A program made the translations under genes and the position numbers. A DNA stretch of 13,196 nt. It comes from Dentipellis sp. KUC8613 (Eukaryota; Basidiomycota; Agaricomycetes; Russulales; Hericiaceae). Under the pieces are notes generated by a model. It was not told where the DNA came from. It worked only from the letters and a program-made list of their open reading frames with translations, and searched no databases. Location of the stretch: NCBI GenBank assembly GCA_002286715.1, contig NSJX01000164.1, positions 4,476-17,671 on the forward strand, written 5' to 3'. Position 1 is the stretch's first letter; each line of letters begins with the position of its first letter. Shown piece after piece: positions 1 to 8,538 of this stretch.

Positions 1-24
1 ATGCAGACCGAGACCTCGGACCTC

Positions 25-87
25 GGACCGAGATCCCAGCTCCTTGGACCGAGATCCCAGCTCCTTGGACCGAGATCCCAGCTTCTT
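25..87. repeat. 21-bp tandem repeat, three copies
   Basis: Three head-to-tail copies of a 21-bp unit (GGACCGAGATCCCAGCTCCTT) occupy 25-45, 46-66 and 67-87; the third has one change (CTTCTT for CTCCTT). A degenerate partial unit containing the same CCTCGGACC words precedes them (from about 6), and GGACGGAGG starts a decaying fourth. No reading frame or gene is attached. It is a short minisatellite, possibly the tail of an element whose body lies left of the window. Confidence 0.9.
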
Positions 88-109
88 GGACGGAGGAGAG
101 ACATCCTCG

Positions 110-390
110 ATCTCTCGGTATTGACTTAGCATTCGCACATTGTCTTGGAAGTTGTTGGTCCTCCTTCCCTTTATCTGATCTGATCCATTCCTACTTAATC
201 ACATGTTTACCCAAGTACCTAGACCCCGTTGTACCACTCTCCAAAGCGCCTCTGTCCCAGTACTGATTACCTACAATAACCTGATTTCCTCCGGTGTTCT
301 CCACACAGTGTACATACCCTCACGCCCTCATCCATAGTTCCCATCTGTATCATACTGTACCTGGAATACCAGCTGCACTGTGCTCTGCAC
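110..390. other. Non-coding stretch, nothing recognisable
   Basis: I see no gene, RNA or repeat here. The sequence has mixed composition, no frame stays open for a useful length, and no splice-linked exon series can be built. It lies between the 21-bp minisatellite and the first copy of the 45-bp dispersed repeat. Confidence 0.5.
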
Positions 391-393
391 ATC

Positions 394-438
394 ACAAGTC
401 AGAAGTGGGCCTGCAAGCAGCATGTTCTGATCCATCTA
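394..438 (-). repeat. 45-bp dispersed repeat, copy 1 (inverted)
   Basis: Read on the minus strand, this 45-bp block aligns without gaps to 483-527, with 39 of 45 bases identical by my count. The pair form an inverted repeat separated by 44 bp (439-482). The outward-facing end of this copy reads CTGATCCATCTA, against CTGATTCATCTA in the other copies. It is a candidate right end of an element lying to the left, abutting a second element on the right. Confidence 0.8.
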
Positions 439-476
439 CAATATATGATATCATGTGTTATTTTGAATGAAGATGG

Positions 477-527
477 CTCTCATAGATGAATCAGAAACTG
501 CCGCTTGCCGGCCCACTTCTCACTTGT
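477..527 (+). repeat. 45-51-bp dispersed repeat, copy 2
   Basis: This copy begins CTCTCATAGATGAATCAG and matches 7861-7911 in direct orientation at an offset of 7384 bp, with only four mismatches between 483-527 and 7867-7911. Homology stops sharply after 527. An ATG inside it opens a frame (MNQKLPLAG...), but that frame runs only into C-rich DNA and is probably not coding. GATGAATCAG at 485-494 is preceded by TA, as expected if the copy marks an element end with a TA target duplication; the shared CTCTCA outside the TA argues for caution. Confidence 0.85.
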
Positions 528-559
528 CGTATAGGATCCACGAGCCCAGCTACTCCTTT

Positions 560-1260
560 CACCCTACTCGCAAGTGTCCACGACTTCAGCGGTGATCTTC
601 CCCACGTCAACCCGCCCGCCCATGGCCGCGCTCGCTCACACCTGCGCCTACGCGCTTTCGTACCCACCGCCCGCTCTCACGGACATGTCGTGCTGTCGCC
701 CTTGCTCGTGCCGCCTTCGCACGCCCGCTCTCTCTCTTCCTTTTGGCCGCCGCCTGCGGCACTTTCCCCATCCCTTCACTTTGTCGCATGCATCCTCATT
801 GCGCTCCGTCGATCTAGTTTATGATCTCTCCCTTCCATGTTCCGCGCCTTGTGGCGCGTGCTCCCGACCGCCCTGCCCTTTCACGCAGGCCCTCCGATTC
901 CGGGCAATTCCGTCGCACCGTCCTTCCCCGCTCGCCCACTCACCGCCTTTTTACAGGCGCACTCTACCCTGCTACTCTCCCATATGCCGCGCACCCACCC
1001 CTGCCACCTATTGATGTGCACGTTACGTCCCGTGACTCTGTTGTGCTGCCCCACCCTGCTGAAAATACCTCTACCTCATACAGCATCACCTCCACTGTTC
1101 CCCCCCGCATGCTCTGCAATGCCGTTCTTGATTCCCATTTGTTCTCGCCCCGCCACTGCCACTGCCCTCCCTCGCAGCGCGTCCCATCGTCACTCCCTTG
1201 TCATGCGATCTGTGATCACTTATTACAAGCGAGATTGGTACTAGTACTTGCTTCCATTAC
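560..1260. other. C-rich, CpG-rich non-coding tract
   Basis: The plus strand is dominated by C with abundant CpG and few purine runs (CCGCCCGCCCATGGCCGCGCTCG-like text). Overlapping open frames of 112-155 residues occur in several frames. They are rich in Pro, Ser, Arg, Ala and Cys and match nothing, as expected from biased composition lacking stop codons. It follows directly after repeat copy 2 and resembles the larger tract at 5440-7205 in character, though I could not align the two unit for unit. Confidence 0.6.
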
Positions 1261-1696
1261 CGTAGGGTATAATGTACAATCTCCCTGATCAGTTCAATAA
1301 ACTTTGTTATGTTGACTGTACAAATCGACTTGGACAGAAATGGCTTCGCACTGCCTTGAGATTAGATTAGATTCGATTGGATTTGATTAGATCCGTCATT
1401 CAACCATATGTTATCAACGTCCGGTGCTTGTACAATATATATACCTTTTCGTGTCATGCCCTCACCAACTTATTATGTGATTACAATGGAATTTGCTCTT
1501 TGATAATTTCTAAGACCAACATGCAGCTGTGTTGTACTGTACTGGCTCGCAAGGAAAAGCTAGGAGCGAGAGTTACGAGTCCTGTGCGATTGCCAGTGAG
1601 GTCAGATTATGTCATCACGGAAGCAAATCTGCAGTCGCAATCAACTCACCTCTTGCGGAGCGCCATACCCCCCTGTGAGGCCTGCGAGGCCGAAAG
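1261..1696. other. AT-richer spacer with a short GATTA repeat
   Basis: This stretch lies just beyond the stop codon of the minus-strand gene and could hold its 3' untranslated region. It contains a GATTA/GATTC/GATTT-type tandem run at 1360-1391 and an orphan AATAAA at 1296-1301 on the plus strand. The plus-strand frame covering 1377-1970 overlaps the real minus-strand gene and is a shadow. No other gene is supported. Confidence 0.5.
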
Positions 1697-4176
1697 TCAC
1701 TTACAACCCCTCTTTCCCTCCGTCTCGTCAATGCTGCGATCATCACTGACCCGCTCAACCCCTCGTTCCATCAGACGCTCCACGACTTTGGTCAGTACAA
1801 AATCCACGTCTTCGACCGCGGATTCCCACTTGTTCCTCTCCATATCTGTCTTCACTTCGTTGTACCACCATACAAGCGGTAACAACACCATAAAGAGTCC
1901 GTTAGCACCTCCCTTCGCAATATCTTTCCATTGTTCACCATCCACATCATCGCGTTTCAGGGGCCACTGATTCTCCGTTTTGGCTCTCCAAGCTGGCTGG
2001 ACCGTAACCCACCACTGTCGCCATGAGCGCCCAAACATCAAGGTGCTCCCCAGCGGTAGGACATCGGTATACTTGCGTCCCCTCTGAATCCATAGGCAGA
2101 TTTTTTCAGGGTGCTTCACGGTCGTCATCCAATGCTTATGATCCTATGATTCCCGTAAGTAAACTTCACCATAGAGCGGTCGTAGTCCTTACTGTAGCCG
2201 GTGGATGCCCCAGCAGGCAATCGCAGGTAGCCCATTTTTCAATGATATCGAGCCATTCCTTCGCTGATGAACCTGTCTCCAAGAATGAACGTGCGGCAGC
2301 CATCCACTCTGGCCCATTTGCCCTTGACCTATGCCTCGTCCTTGTCTCACTGGCAAGGCTGGCCTCCGCGTCATCACGCGTAGGGTGCTGGCTCTGACCC
2401 GCCGCCCCTTTCTCCGCCTGCGCGGTCTTTTTGCCTGTTAGTTTCAATGTCTCGTGGTGCATCGGATCCACTAACCTCTTCCATCATATCCGCCACTTGC
2501 TGCTGTGTGCGATCTTGGGCAGGACCAGCCCCACAGCTGCTGGATATCTGAACTCCCGACATGTTGACTCCCTCCCTCGCCGGAGCAACAGCCTTTGTGC
2601 TCTGTATGGTGGTCACCCCGTCCGTCTGCGACACGGTAGTGTCATCCTCTCTGCAGAGTGGTCGGTCAATCACATTCATTTCATATTTTTGAAACAACTC
2701 ACTCTTGCATTAGTGCAGCAATACCATGCTTGTTGGTAGCCGCTGACGCGGGCGTTTGTGATGTAATTGGGCGAGGGCGAGGGCGGACACCTGTTGCGCT
2801 ACCAGATGCACTCGGCGAGCTTCCCTCCCCAAACGGGGTGTTACCCACAGCGGCCCGAATGTTTTCAATCGGTCCCTTCCACGCCCCAATGTCTAACTCC
2901 TTCAAAATCTGCAAGTTTCTCGCGATATTCCTAGCATGTAAGGCTTCAATATCATCTTCATCTTCCTCCTCTTCCTCCTCCTCTTCCTCACTTCCTTTAT
3001 CCAAAAAAGCATCTTCATGCTCACTCTCGTCTTCACCCCTAACCTCACGAGCCTTCCCTTTTTCAGTGGTCTTTTGCATGAGATCCGCGGCGGGCCCACC
3101 GGAAGGTGTAGCGGCCTTACTTTCGTCGCCCACGTGTGTGTCCTCTGGCGACGATCTCGGTCTCAATGCAAATTTGTCCCGAGTCTCTTTCGCTGGCTTT
3201 CCAGTAAGTGGCAGTTCCTTTTTATTCTACAACTGAGGAGCCACTCACGGAATATGGTCTTTAGATATTCGACAAATGGGCGCTCGATTCCATTGTGGTA
3301 GCCAGCATACACATCCTGAAAGGCCGCATACTCTCCGGTCTCAGTATCATACCTTCTCGACCATTAGTAAAGCATTAGGTACTGCGAAGCCAACTCACGA
3401 GTAGGATTCGACCCTTCCCCCATTTCCTGGACGCGGCCCTCCAGCGACGACGCTAGCGATCCATCCCGTTTGCTGGTACAACCCTCGGAGAAAGGTTTGC
3501 ACCGTGAGCTGTACCGATTCGATATTCCTGAAGGTATCACATCTTCGTCATTCACTTAGATAACAACAGACAATGAGATTGACAAACTTTTCAAATCTTT
3601 GCAGTTTTCTTTCGTTGTCATCGAGGACCTCCTCTCCTTCCTTCGACACGCTATCAACCCCTTCCCTTCGTGCCTTCTCGACATCATCCTTCACTTTCTG
3701 TGATGAGCTTGCCAGCAAGTTGGCGCAATACGAGTTGTGAAAGGCAATCATCGCCTGCGGCTTCTGGCCGTCGGCGAGACTTTTCACATAGTCTTGGTAT
3801 GCGGTCTCCACCTCTTCTCCCATCTCTTTGTTATAGTACAGCTTTTGATAGGTCTGAGTAGCCGAGGGAGTCCTTGTCCGGGCGGTAAAATTCAAAACTC
3901 GACGGGTGGCGGACGTTCGCGCTACGCCGCTGCCACGAGTGTGATTATTAAACCATCCTTTTATTTTCTGCAAGTTGAATCTGGCCGTGAGTGACTTCCC
4001 GGTGGTAAATAAGAATGTCTGACCTTCCGTATATCAGGAGTATCTTCAGGCCAACAAGAGAACCAAGCAGTATAAACGATTGGCCATATCCCTGACGTCG
4101 TCCCAGCGACCTGGCGCTTTTTGTAGTCATTCAGGTATCCCTGAAGGAATGCAAGCTGCTCGTCTGTGGTCCACAT
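1697..4176 (-). CDS. Uncharacterised 700-aa Agaricomycete repeat-family protein (WFNNHTR type), 8 exons
   Basis: The function is unknown. Proposed exons, in transcript order: 4176-4024, 3967-3588, 3527-3399, 3352-3249, 3192-2703, 2650-2476, 2417-2193, 2143-1697. Introns are 46-60 bp, all GT-AG. The spliced length is 2103 nt, exactly in frame through seven junctions of mixed phase, giving 700 aa. Visible modules: an N-terminal Trp-rich helical region (WTTDEQ at 2-7, WFNNHTR at 56-62) that could be a helix-turn-helix; a conserved-looking TGWIASVVAGGP at 198-209; a Glu/Asp run at about 308-336; then a C-terminal Trp-rich region with WIQRGR (570-575), WRQWW (593-597), QPAWR (601-605) and GGANGLF (630-636). 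From memory, many Agaricomycete proteins share this order, with TGW..SVL.GGP and W..WW..LQP.WR signatures; none has a known role. The start is uncertain: an in-frame stop lies shortly upstream of the ATG, and no good donor was found for an earlier exon. The acceptors of exons 4 and 8 have close alternatives. It is not obviously broken. Confidence 0.8.
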
Positions 4177-4543
4177 GTTTCGGTGTATCAAGAAGAGTGG
4201 TGCGAGCGAGGTGTGTGGTCGTTATCGGTAAGTGTCCACTATGTATTCAGGCTCAGAAATCAACTAAAGTCAATTATTTGGCCCAGAGCTGCCGACGCGC
4301 TTGCCGGACTAAGCCGTCGGTGCGCAGGTCTTTTATCGATGAGTCCCACGTGTCGTGACTGGTAGCCTCGAGGTTCGGCTCTGTTGTTTGTTCCATTGTT
4401 TGGTCTTTTCAGGCTCCCGCTGCGCCTTCGTCTCTGCACCTTTCTTGATCCCACACCTGCGTCGCTGTTCAAGTAAGTCAAATTTCATCGCTTCTTTTCC
4501 CTGAACAGCACCCCACCTTGCTTTTCAGGATAAAATCTACGAC
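4177..4543. promoter_or_regulatory. Divergent intergenic region with 5' leader intron
   Basis: About 370 bp separate the start of the minus-strand gene from the start of the small plus-strand gene, so they share an upstream region. A well-formed plus-strand intron (GTAAGT at 4473, acceptor CAG ending at 4528, 56 bp) lies just before the ATG at 4544, so it would sit in that gene's 5' untranslated leader. Minus-strand open frames here (for example a 73-codon basic one at 4260-4481) cannot be spliced convincingly into the 700-aa gene; part of its N-terminus may nevertheless be hidden here. Confidence 0.4.
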
Positions 4544-4786
4544 ATGGACAGTATGCTTGACCCGCAAGCGAAGCTGGTCAACGAGCCCATGTCTATTGAC
4601 AAGGCCGTGCCACCTGTTGGACAGGCTTTGGCCCCTCAAGACGATGATCAATCTGTCATAGTCTTATCTGGTGACAAAGAGAAGAAGGAGTATCGTGTGT
4701 CTCCCTACAATTCCGGATTCAGTATAGTCGTTCCGGCGTGCTATGTTCAAAAGCAAGATTCTGATTCATCTATGAATCAGTTCTAA
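4544..4786 (+). CDS. Small hypothetical acidic protein (80 aa)
   Basis: Not recognised. The ATG follows a 56-bp leader intron by 15 bp, which favours this start. The product is hydrophilic, with an Asp-rich patch followed by a short beta-like hydrophobic core (DDDQSVIVLSGD, about residues 38-49) that resembles a SUMO-interacting motif; that is only a pattern match. The last codons run through a near-perfect palindrome (CTGATTCAT, CT, ATGAATCAG, 4761-4780) that is also the third fragment of the dispersed repeat, so the natural C-terminus may have been replaced by the insertion. Alternative: a 59-bp GT-AG intron at 4722-4780 would remove that palindrome and extend the frame about 37 codons to the right. 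It could be the 5' remnant of a larger gene. Confidence 0.45.
   Translation: MDSMLDPQAKLVNEPMSIDKAVPPVGQALAPQDDDQSVIVLSGDKEKKEYRVSPYNSGFSIVVPACYVQKQDSDSSMNQF
4757..4780 (-). repeat. Dispersed repeat fragment, copy 3, with palindrome
   Basis: TTCTGATTCATCTATGA at 4759-4775 is an exact 17-bp inverse match to the start of copy 2 (481-497). Beyond that the match to the 45-bp consensus is weak. The same place contains 9-bp inverted arms (4761-4769 and 4772-4780) around a 2-bp centre. A 17-bp exact match is unlikely by chance in this window. Confidence 0.6.
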
Positions 4787-5386
4787 ATATGGGGCGGCCC
4801 TTAGGAACTCGCGCAACCTCGCATCGCCCTGTTAGGAAGTCAGTTCTCACGGGTTCAGCCCCATCTGTTCACTTTTCAACATGTTCATTTTCTGTATGCT
4901 CTCATATGTAGCCAATATAGCTGAAACTTCGCATGCATATTGGAAGACATAATATACATGTATTCTGAATTTTTCGTAATTCTTTAAGATCAAAGTCGTC
5001 CGCAAAGTCGAAGTCGCGTTGCGGAAAAGGGCTCAATTGCAGAAATCTGCTGATTCCGAGGCCAATAATATGACAATCAACCTCTCATTTTTTTGAGAAC
5101 TTACTAAGTGTACTGTATACGCACTCTAATTTATTTCACAATTGTGCAATTTTATCAGAGCCTGAGGAAGCGTTCTGATCTGTCCACAGGAGCACGCGCG
5201 CACTTCGCGGGAATTGCCGAAGGCAGTCGTTGGGACTGAGACACACTTCGTCGTACTCAATACACACTTCTCACCGCGATGGACTCGCTGCCGCAGCACA
5301 CGCACACGCACACACGCCTGCGCGCCCGCCAAAGCATACCTAGATGGATGGGAAAGGTGGACCGTCAATGAATTATAATTAGTAAG
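4787..5386. other. Intergenic spacer, no gene
   Basis: The first half is AT-leaning and could be the 3' untranslated region of the small gene, though no canonical AATAAA was found. A short CA-rich microsatellite (ACACGCACACGCACACAC) lies at about 5297-5315. The minus-strand frame at 5126-5569 crosses simple-sequence DNA and shows no family signature. Nothing else is supported. Confidence 0.5.
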
Positions 5387-5439
5387 TTTCCTTCTATCTT
5401 TTTCTACTTTTTTCTTCTTTTCCTTCCCCTTACCTTTCA
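5387..5439 (+). repeat. Polypyrimidine tract
   Basis: About 53 bp of nearly uninterrupted T and C (TTTCCTTCTATCTTTTTCTAC..., with TTTTTTCTTCTTTTCC) marks the left edge of the C-rich tract. It could be slippage-derived simple sequence. A downstream intron acceptor is conceivable, but no exon follows. Confidence 0.7.
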
Positions 5440-7205
5440 CGCCCGTGTGCCGTCGCGTCCCGCTACACCTCCACGCCCCGTCATGTACGCCCTCTCGGCG
5501 CGTCAAACGCCTTCGCGCCGCCCCGTAACTACCCCGCGCGCCGTCGCTGCACCCTGCCCGCCTTAGCAACGGCGCAGGACGTGCAGATCACACCATCCCG
5601 CTCCCCGTGTGCCGTCGTATCGCGTCCTGTCGCGCCGCGCCGCATGCTCTCAGCCCTCGTCTCGCCGTTTTCGCGCCCCGGCCCGCCGTTTGCATGCCCC
5701 ACCCCACCGTCTTCGCGTGGCGCCGCATCGTGTCGCGCCTTTGTCGCGCCATGCCGCGCCACGCTCTCTCAAGCCACCGCCACGCCCTCCTCAAGCCACC
5801 ACCACGCCCTCCTCGTGCCTCGTGGGGCCGTCTGTGCACCCCATCCCGCCGTCTGCACGCCGCGCCACGCCCTTTTCGCGCCTTCTCGACCCGCGCCGTC
5901 TCCTCTGCGCACCGTGGGGCCATCTCACGTGTGACGTCTCGCCGACGCTGTCTCGCGCCCTAGCGGCGCCGCGGCTCTCCCTCCTTCTCGCCGCTCGCTC
6001 GCCACCCTCCTTGCCTCACGCCGCCCCACTCACCTTCACGCCGCCCCGACCGCCCCAGCAACGATGCAACAGGCACGTCTTGGGGTGCCACGCGCCCTAG
6101 CAACGGCGTGTCGCGCGTCCTCGCACTCCCGCTCGTCTTCACGCGATCCCGCTCGCCCTCACACCGCCCCACTCACGCCGCTCTGCGCACCCTGGAAACG
6201 ACGCAGAAGGCGCGTCTTGGGGCCACTTCAATGCCCCACCCCGCCGACTGCGCGCCTCGCCGCTCCCTCTCAACGCACCGCGGGGCCGTCTCGTGCCCCG
6301 CCGTGCGCTCTTCGTGCACAATGGGGCCCGATGCTGCGGTCTGTGCGCCGCCCCGCGCTGTCTGCGCCCACCTCATCGTCATGACGCCCCGTCCCCGCTC
6401 TTTGCGCTGTGCCGTGCGCTCTCAGCCCCACCGCGCCCTTTCCGCGCCTCATGGGCCGTCTGGCACCTGGTCCCGCCGTCTTCGTGCCACACAGCGCGCT
6501 CTCAACCCCACCACGCCATCTTTGCGCCCGCCGCAGTCTCCAACCCTGTGGCGCGATTTTCGCGCCACGCTCCACGCTCGCGACACCCTCCACGCCGTGT
6601 CTCGTTCATGTGGCGCCCTCTCTCGCCATTCACGGTCCTGCTGTGCTCTGTTGCGCCCTCTGCGCCCTCTGCACCCTCTGCGCCCTCTGCTGCGCCCTCT
6701 GCTGTGCCCTCTGCTGCGCCCTCTGCTGCGCCCTCTGCTGCGCCCTCTGCGCGCCACGCCGCCCTGTCTCGCGCTCCACCTCGCCGTGCGGTGCACCACT
6801 GACACTGTTCGGTGCACCACCAACGCCGTCACACGCCCCAGCCGTACCACCCAACCTCGTCGTCTGCACGCCGCACGCCGCGCCCTCGCGCCGCAATTCC
6901 CCGCCACCACGCGCCGCAGCACCGCTGTTCTATAGCCTGGGGCCTGCGCGGCCATCTCAGTTCCCGCGCCGCCGCCGCCGCCGCCCGCCCTCACGACGGC
7001 GCCTTGCGCCCCAACGACGCCGCTTCACAGCTCTCCCCTCACGCACCCGTGCCGCCTTTGCTCATACCCTTGAGCCCCACGCGCCCACTAGAGCCACATG
7101 TGCGCGCTCTTGCGCCGCACAACCGCCCTCGTGTGCTCGCGTGGACTGCGCTTGCGTGTCGACTTGTCACCCTTCCCCGGCCATTCCACGCCCGCTCATG
7201 ACGAC
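5440..7205. repeat. C-rich, CpG-rich degenerate repeat tract
   Basis: Almost the whole 1.77 kb is C-dominated on this strand and dense in CpG. It consists of loosely repeated words such as CGCCGTCTGCACGCCGCGCC, GTGGGGCCGTCT and ACGCCCTTTTCGCGCC. A longer unit recurs: CCGCCCCACTCAC at 6021 and 6164, and GGCRCGTCTTGGGG at 6072 and 6209, giving a 137-143 bp period. Frames are open in several phases on both strands (up to 332 codons at 6409-7407), rich in Arg, Pro, Ala, Ser and Cys, with no domain signature. This is best explained by composition. I do not call any gene here. Confidence 0.7.
6652..6747 (+). repeat. 9-bp and 12-bp minisatellite array
   Basis: Four 9-bp units (TGCGCCCTC, one with TGCACCCTC) at 6652-6687 are followed by five 12-bp units (TGCTGCGCCCTC, one with TGCTGTGCCCTC) at 6688-6747. 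The 12-mer is the 9-mer with an extra TGC. Both lengths are multiples of three, so frames stay open through the array. Confidence 0.9.
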
Positions 7206-7860
7206 AGTGGGCTACACTATCCGGTTCAAAGACTGTACCTCTGCCGAAACCAAGATAAAATGTAGGTGGTTCAAGCATCTTCGAAAACTTTCTCTGATGT
7301 GTATCACATTGTCTTTCCATCAGTCTATTATGATTATCTGGCCTATAGACTGTCTTTTTTTGACAAGCTTTTTTGAAGTTTTTTTTGTATGCTGTGCTGT
7401 AGCTTGATGATTGATACTATTCATTCTATTGTTAGCCAGTTATTGATCTCTTTCTTCCAGCACATTATGATTTGTTTTTGGTAGGGGATTTTTTTCCTAT
7501 TGTTCTTTTGCATCTTAGTGTCCAAGTGAGGTGAACAGATTCTGATATCAGTATTTCAAGGAGTCTTAATGCTCCTTGATGTATGTCATGGTCATTGTTG
7601 GAAGCATTTTGGGCTCCCTAGATTGCTCTTTAGAATGCCTATATCTCTCAAATGTACAACCATTTCACTTTCAGAGTTATAAGTAATAACAGACTTCATA
7701 TTGACCATGTTACCAAGGGTAAATGTTCTAACAAAGAGAAGTTGAATAACTAGAAGACATACATCATGCAAAGAACAGAAGATCATGCAAAATCATACAA
7801 ACCATGAGATTATAATTAAATATGAAGATTATGTAATAATTTGAAATCAAGACATATCCA
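7206..7860. other. AT-rich non-coding segment
   Basis: Composition changes abruptly at about 7210 from C-rich to AT-rich with T runs (TTTTTTTGAC, GTTTTTTTTG) and many stops. The only open stretch worth noting is the tail of a frame entering from the C-rich tract. No gene, RNA or terminal repeat was seen before repeat copy 4 at 7861. Confidence 0.55.
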
Positions 7861-7911
7861 CTCTCAAAGATGAATCAGAACCTGCCGCTTGCCGGCCCAC
7901 TCCTCACTAGT
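7861..7911 (+). repeat. 45-51-bp dispersed repeat, copy 4
   Basis: This is a direct copy of 477-527, with CTCTCAAAGATGAATCAG at its left end and four mismatches across the aligned 45 bp. The left flank is AA rather than TA. It lies immediately before the collinear gene set that ends in the KDZ transposase, so it is a candidate left end of that element. It also supplies the ATG of the predicted gene at 7870. Confidence 0.85.
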
Positions 7912-8538
7912 ATTAGATTCAGAATCTATGTCGAGGTATTGTTCACTCCAGTCCTTCATACTTTTTCTAACGTTTCTCGTGTGCAGGGTCTCAAGCGACG
8001 CCGTCGCACAGTCAAAAGCGCCGCCGTAGCAGCTGACCAGCCCCAGGCAGTCGCACCCGAGCCGAGCACCATACCCAGCCAGCCCGAGGTTTCCACTACA
8101 CGAGAGACCTCGTCGCTCATTCACAACGCTGGTGGTTCTCAAGAGAAGGTGGCCCCCACAGCTATGGCTGCTGATAAAGCCATGCTCAACACGCCGTCTC
8201 CCGCTGAAGTGCAAAAACTCGTTACTGCCAGGAAGCGGGCCGGCAGAGGCGGAGACGGAGGCCCTTCTACGTCATGCCCCGAAAAGTGTGCTCGGACTGT
8301 CCGGGATGGGACCTTCGTGGTTGTCATCTTTGGTGCAGCTCCAGGAATCTATTATCACCCATCGTAAGTTTGTCTTGACCATATTTTCTTATCATGTGCT
8401 CACTTTAAATGTATTAGACCCGAGTTCAATGAGAACCTCACTCAGAGAGACGCGGCTCTTTACGAGTACTTCGAGGCCATCGACGATGCAGTGGCATGGT
8501 TCAAGAACAACGTAGATATGGCCGTGTTCCAGGTCTAG
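7870..8538 (+). CDS. Hypothetical protein with viroplasmin/RNase H1 N-terminal-like domain
   Basis: Proposed exons are 7870-7935, 7987-8363 and 8418-8538. Introns of 51 and 54 bp have good donors and acceptors, and the 564-nt coding length closes in frame (187 aa). After a basic start (KRRRRTVK) comes an Ala/Pro/Ser/Thr-rich linker, then at about 131-182 a compact segment with TFVVVIFGAAPGIYY, FNENL, YEYFEAIDDAVAWF. This matches the layout of the viroplasmin-like domain (YyVv..G...GiY...F.t...A...f) known from RNase H1 N-termini, where it binds RNA-DNA hybrids or double-stranded RNA. The loop after GIYY lacks the usual Trp, so the match is moderate. No catalytic RNase H domain follows. The ATG lies inside the dispersed repeat, so the native first exon may be missing. 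AATAAA at 8584-8589 fits a polyadenylation signal. Confidence 0.6.

Larger units (their letters stand above)
485..4770. mobile_element. Candidate cargo element bounded by inverted GATGAATCAGAA ends
   Basis: The interval starts with GATGAATCAGAA (485-496) and ends with its inverse TTCTGATTCATC (4759-4770), each flanked on the outside by TA. Inside lie the 700-residue minus-strand gene and a divergent small plus-strand gene. No transposase is encoded, so if this is an element it would be non-autonomous and mobilised in trans, perhaps by a relative of the KDZ element downstream. Weak points: the right end matches for only about 17 bp, and the small gene's frame reads six codons past it. The boundaries are inference. 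Confidence 0.35.

Noticed and set aside
403..520. Peptide-like reading of the dispersed repeat (SEKWAGKRQFLIHL followed by a stop on the minus strand)
   Set aside because: Differences between copies are mostly amino-acid changing rather than synonymous, and no upstream exons extend the peptide, so a terminal-repeat reading fits better than a conserved exon.
486..1288. Overlapping plus-strand frames of 112-155 codons after repeat copy 2
   Set aside because: Same compositional explanation as the larger C-rich tract; no introns or family motifs, and overlapping frames are equally open.
1377..3301. Plus-strand frames opposite the 700-aa gene (for example 1377-1970, 2023-2397, 2658-3236)
   Set aside because: They are antisense to well-supported exons. 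Their Ser runs are the reverse complement of the Glu/Asp tract.
7215..7270. tRNA-like GGTTCAAAG and possible intron donor near 7262
   Set aside because: No cloverleaf stems can be formed around the motif, and no second exon with a coherent frame follows.
6409..7407. Long open frame (332 codons) plus several others of 100-275 codons at 5581-7200 on both strands
   Set aside because: Frames are open at once in several phases on both strands; the products are low-complexity Arg/Pro/Ala/Ser/Cys text; C-rich DNA simply lacks stop codons. No domain or splice pattern supports coding.
8225..8250. Weak similarity of AGGAAGCGGGCCGGCAG to the dispersed repeat core
   Set aside because: The match is short and gapped and lies within a coding exon; it is probably coincidental.
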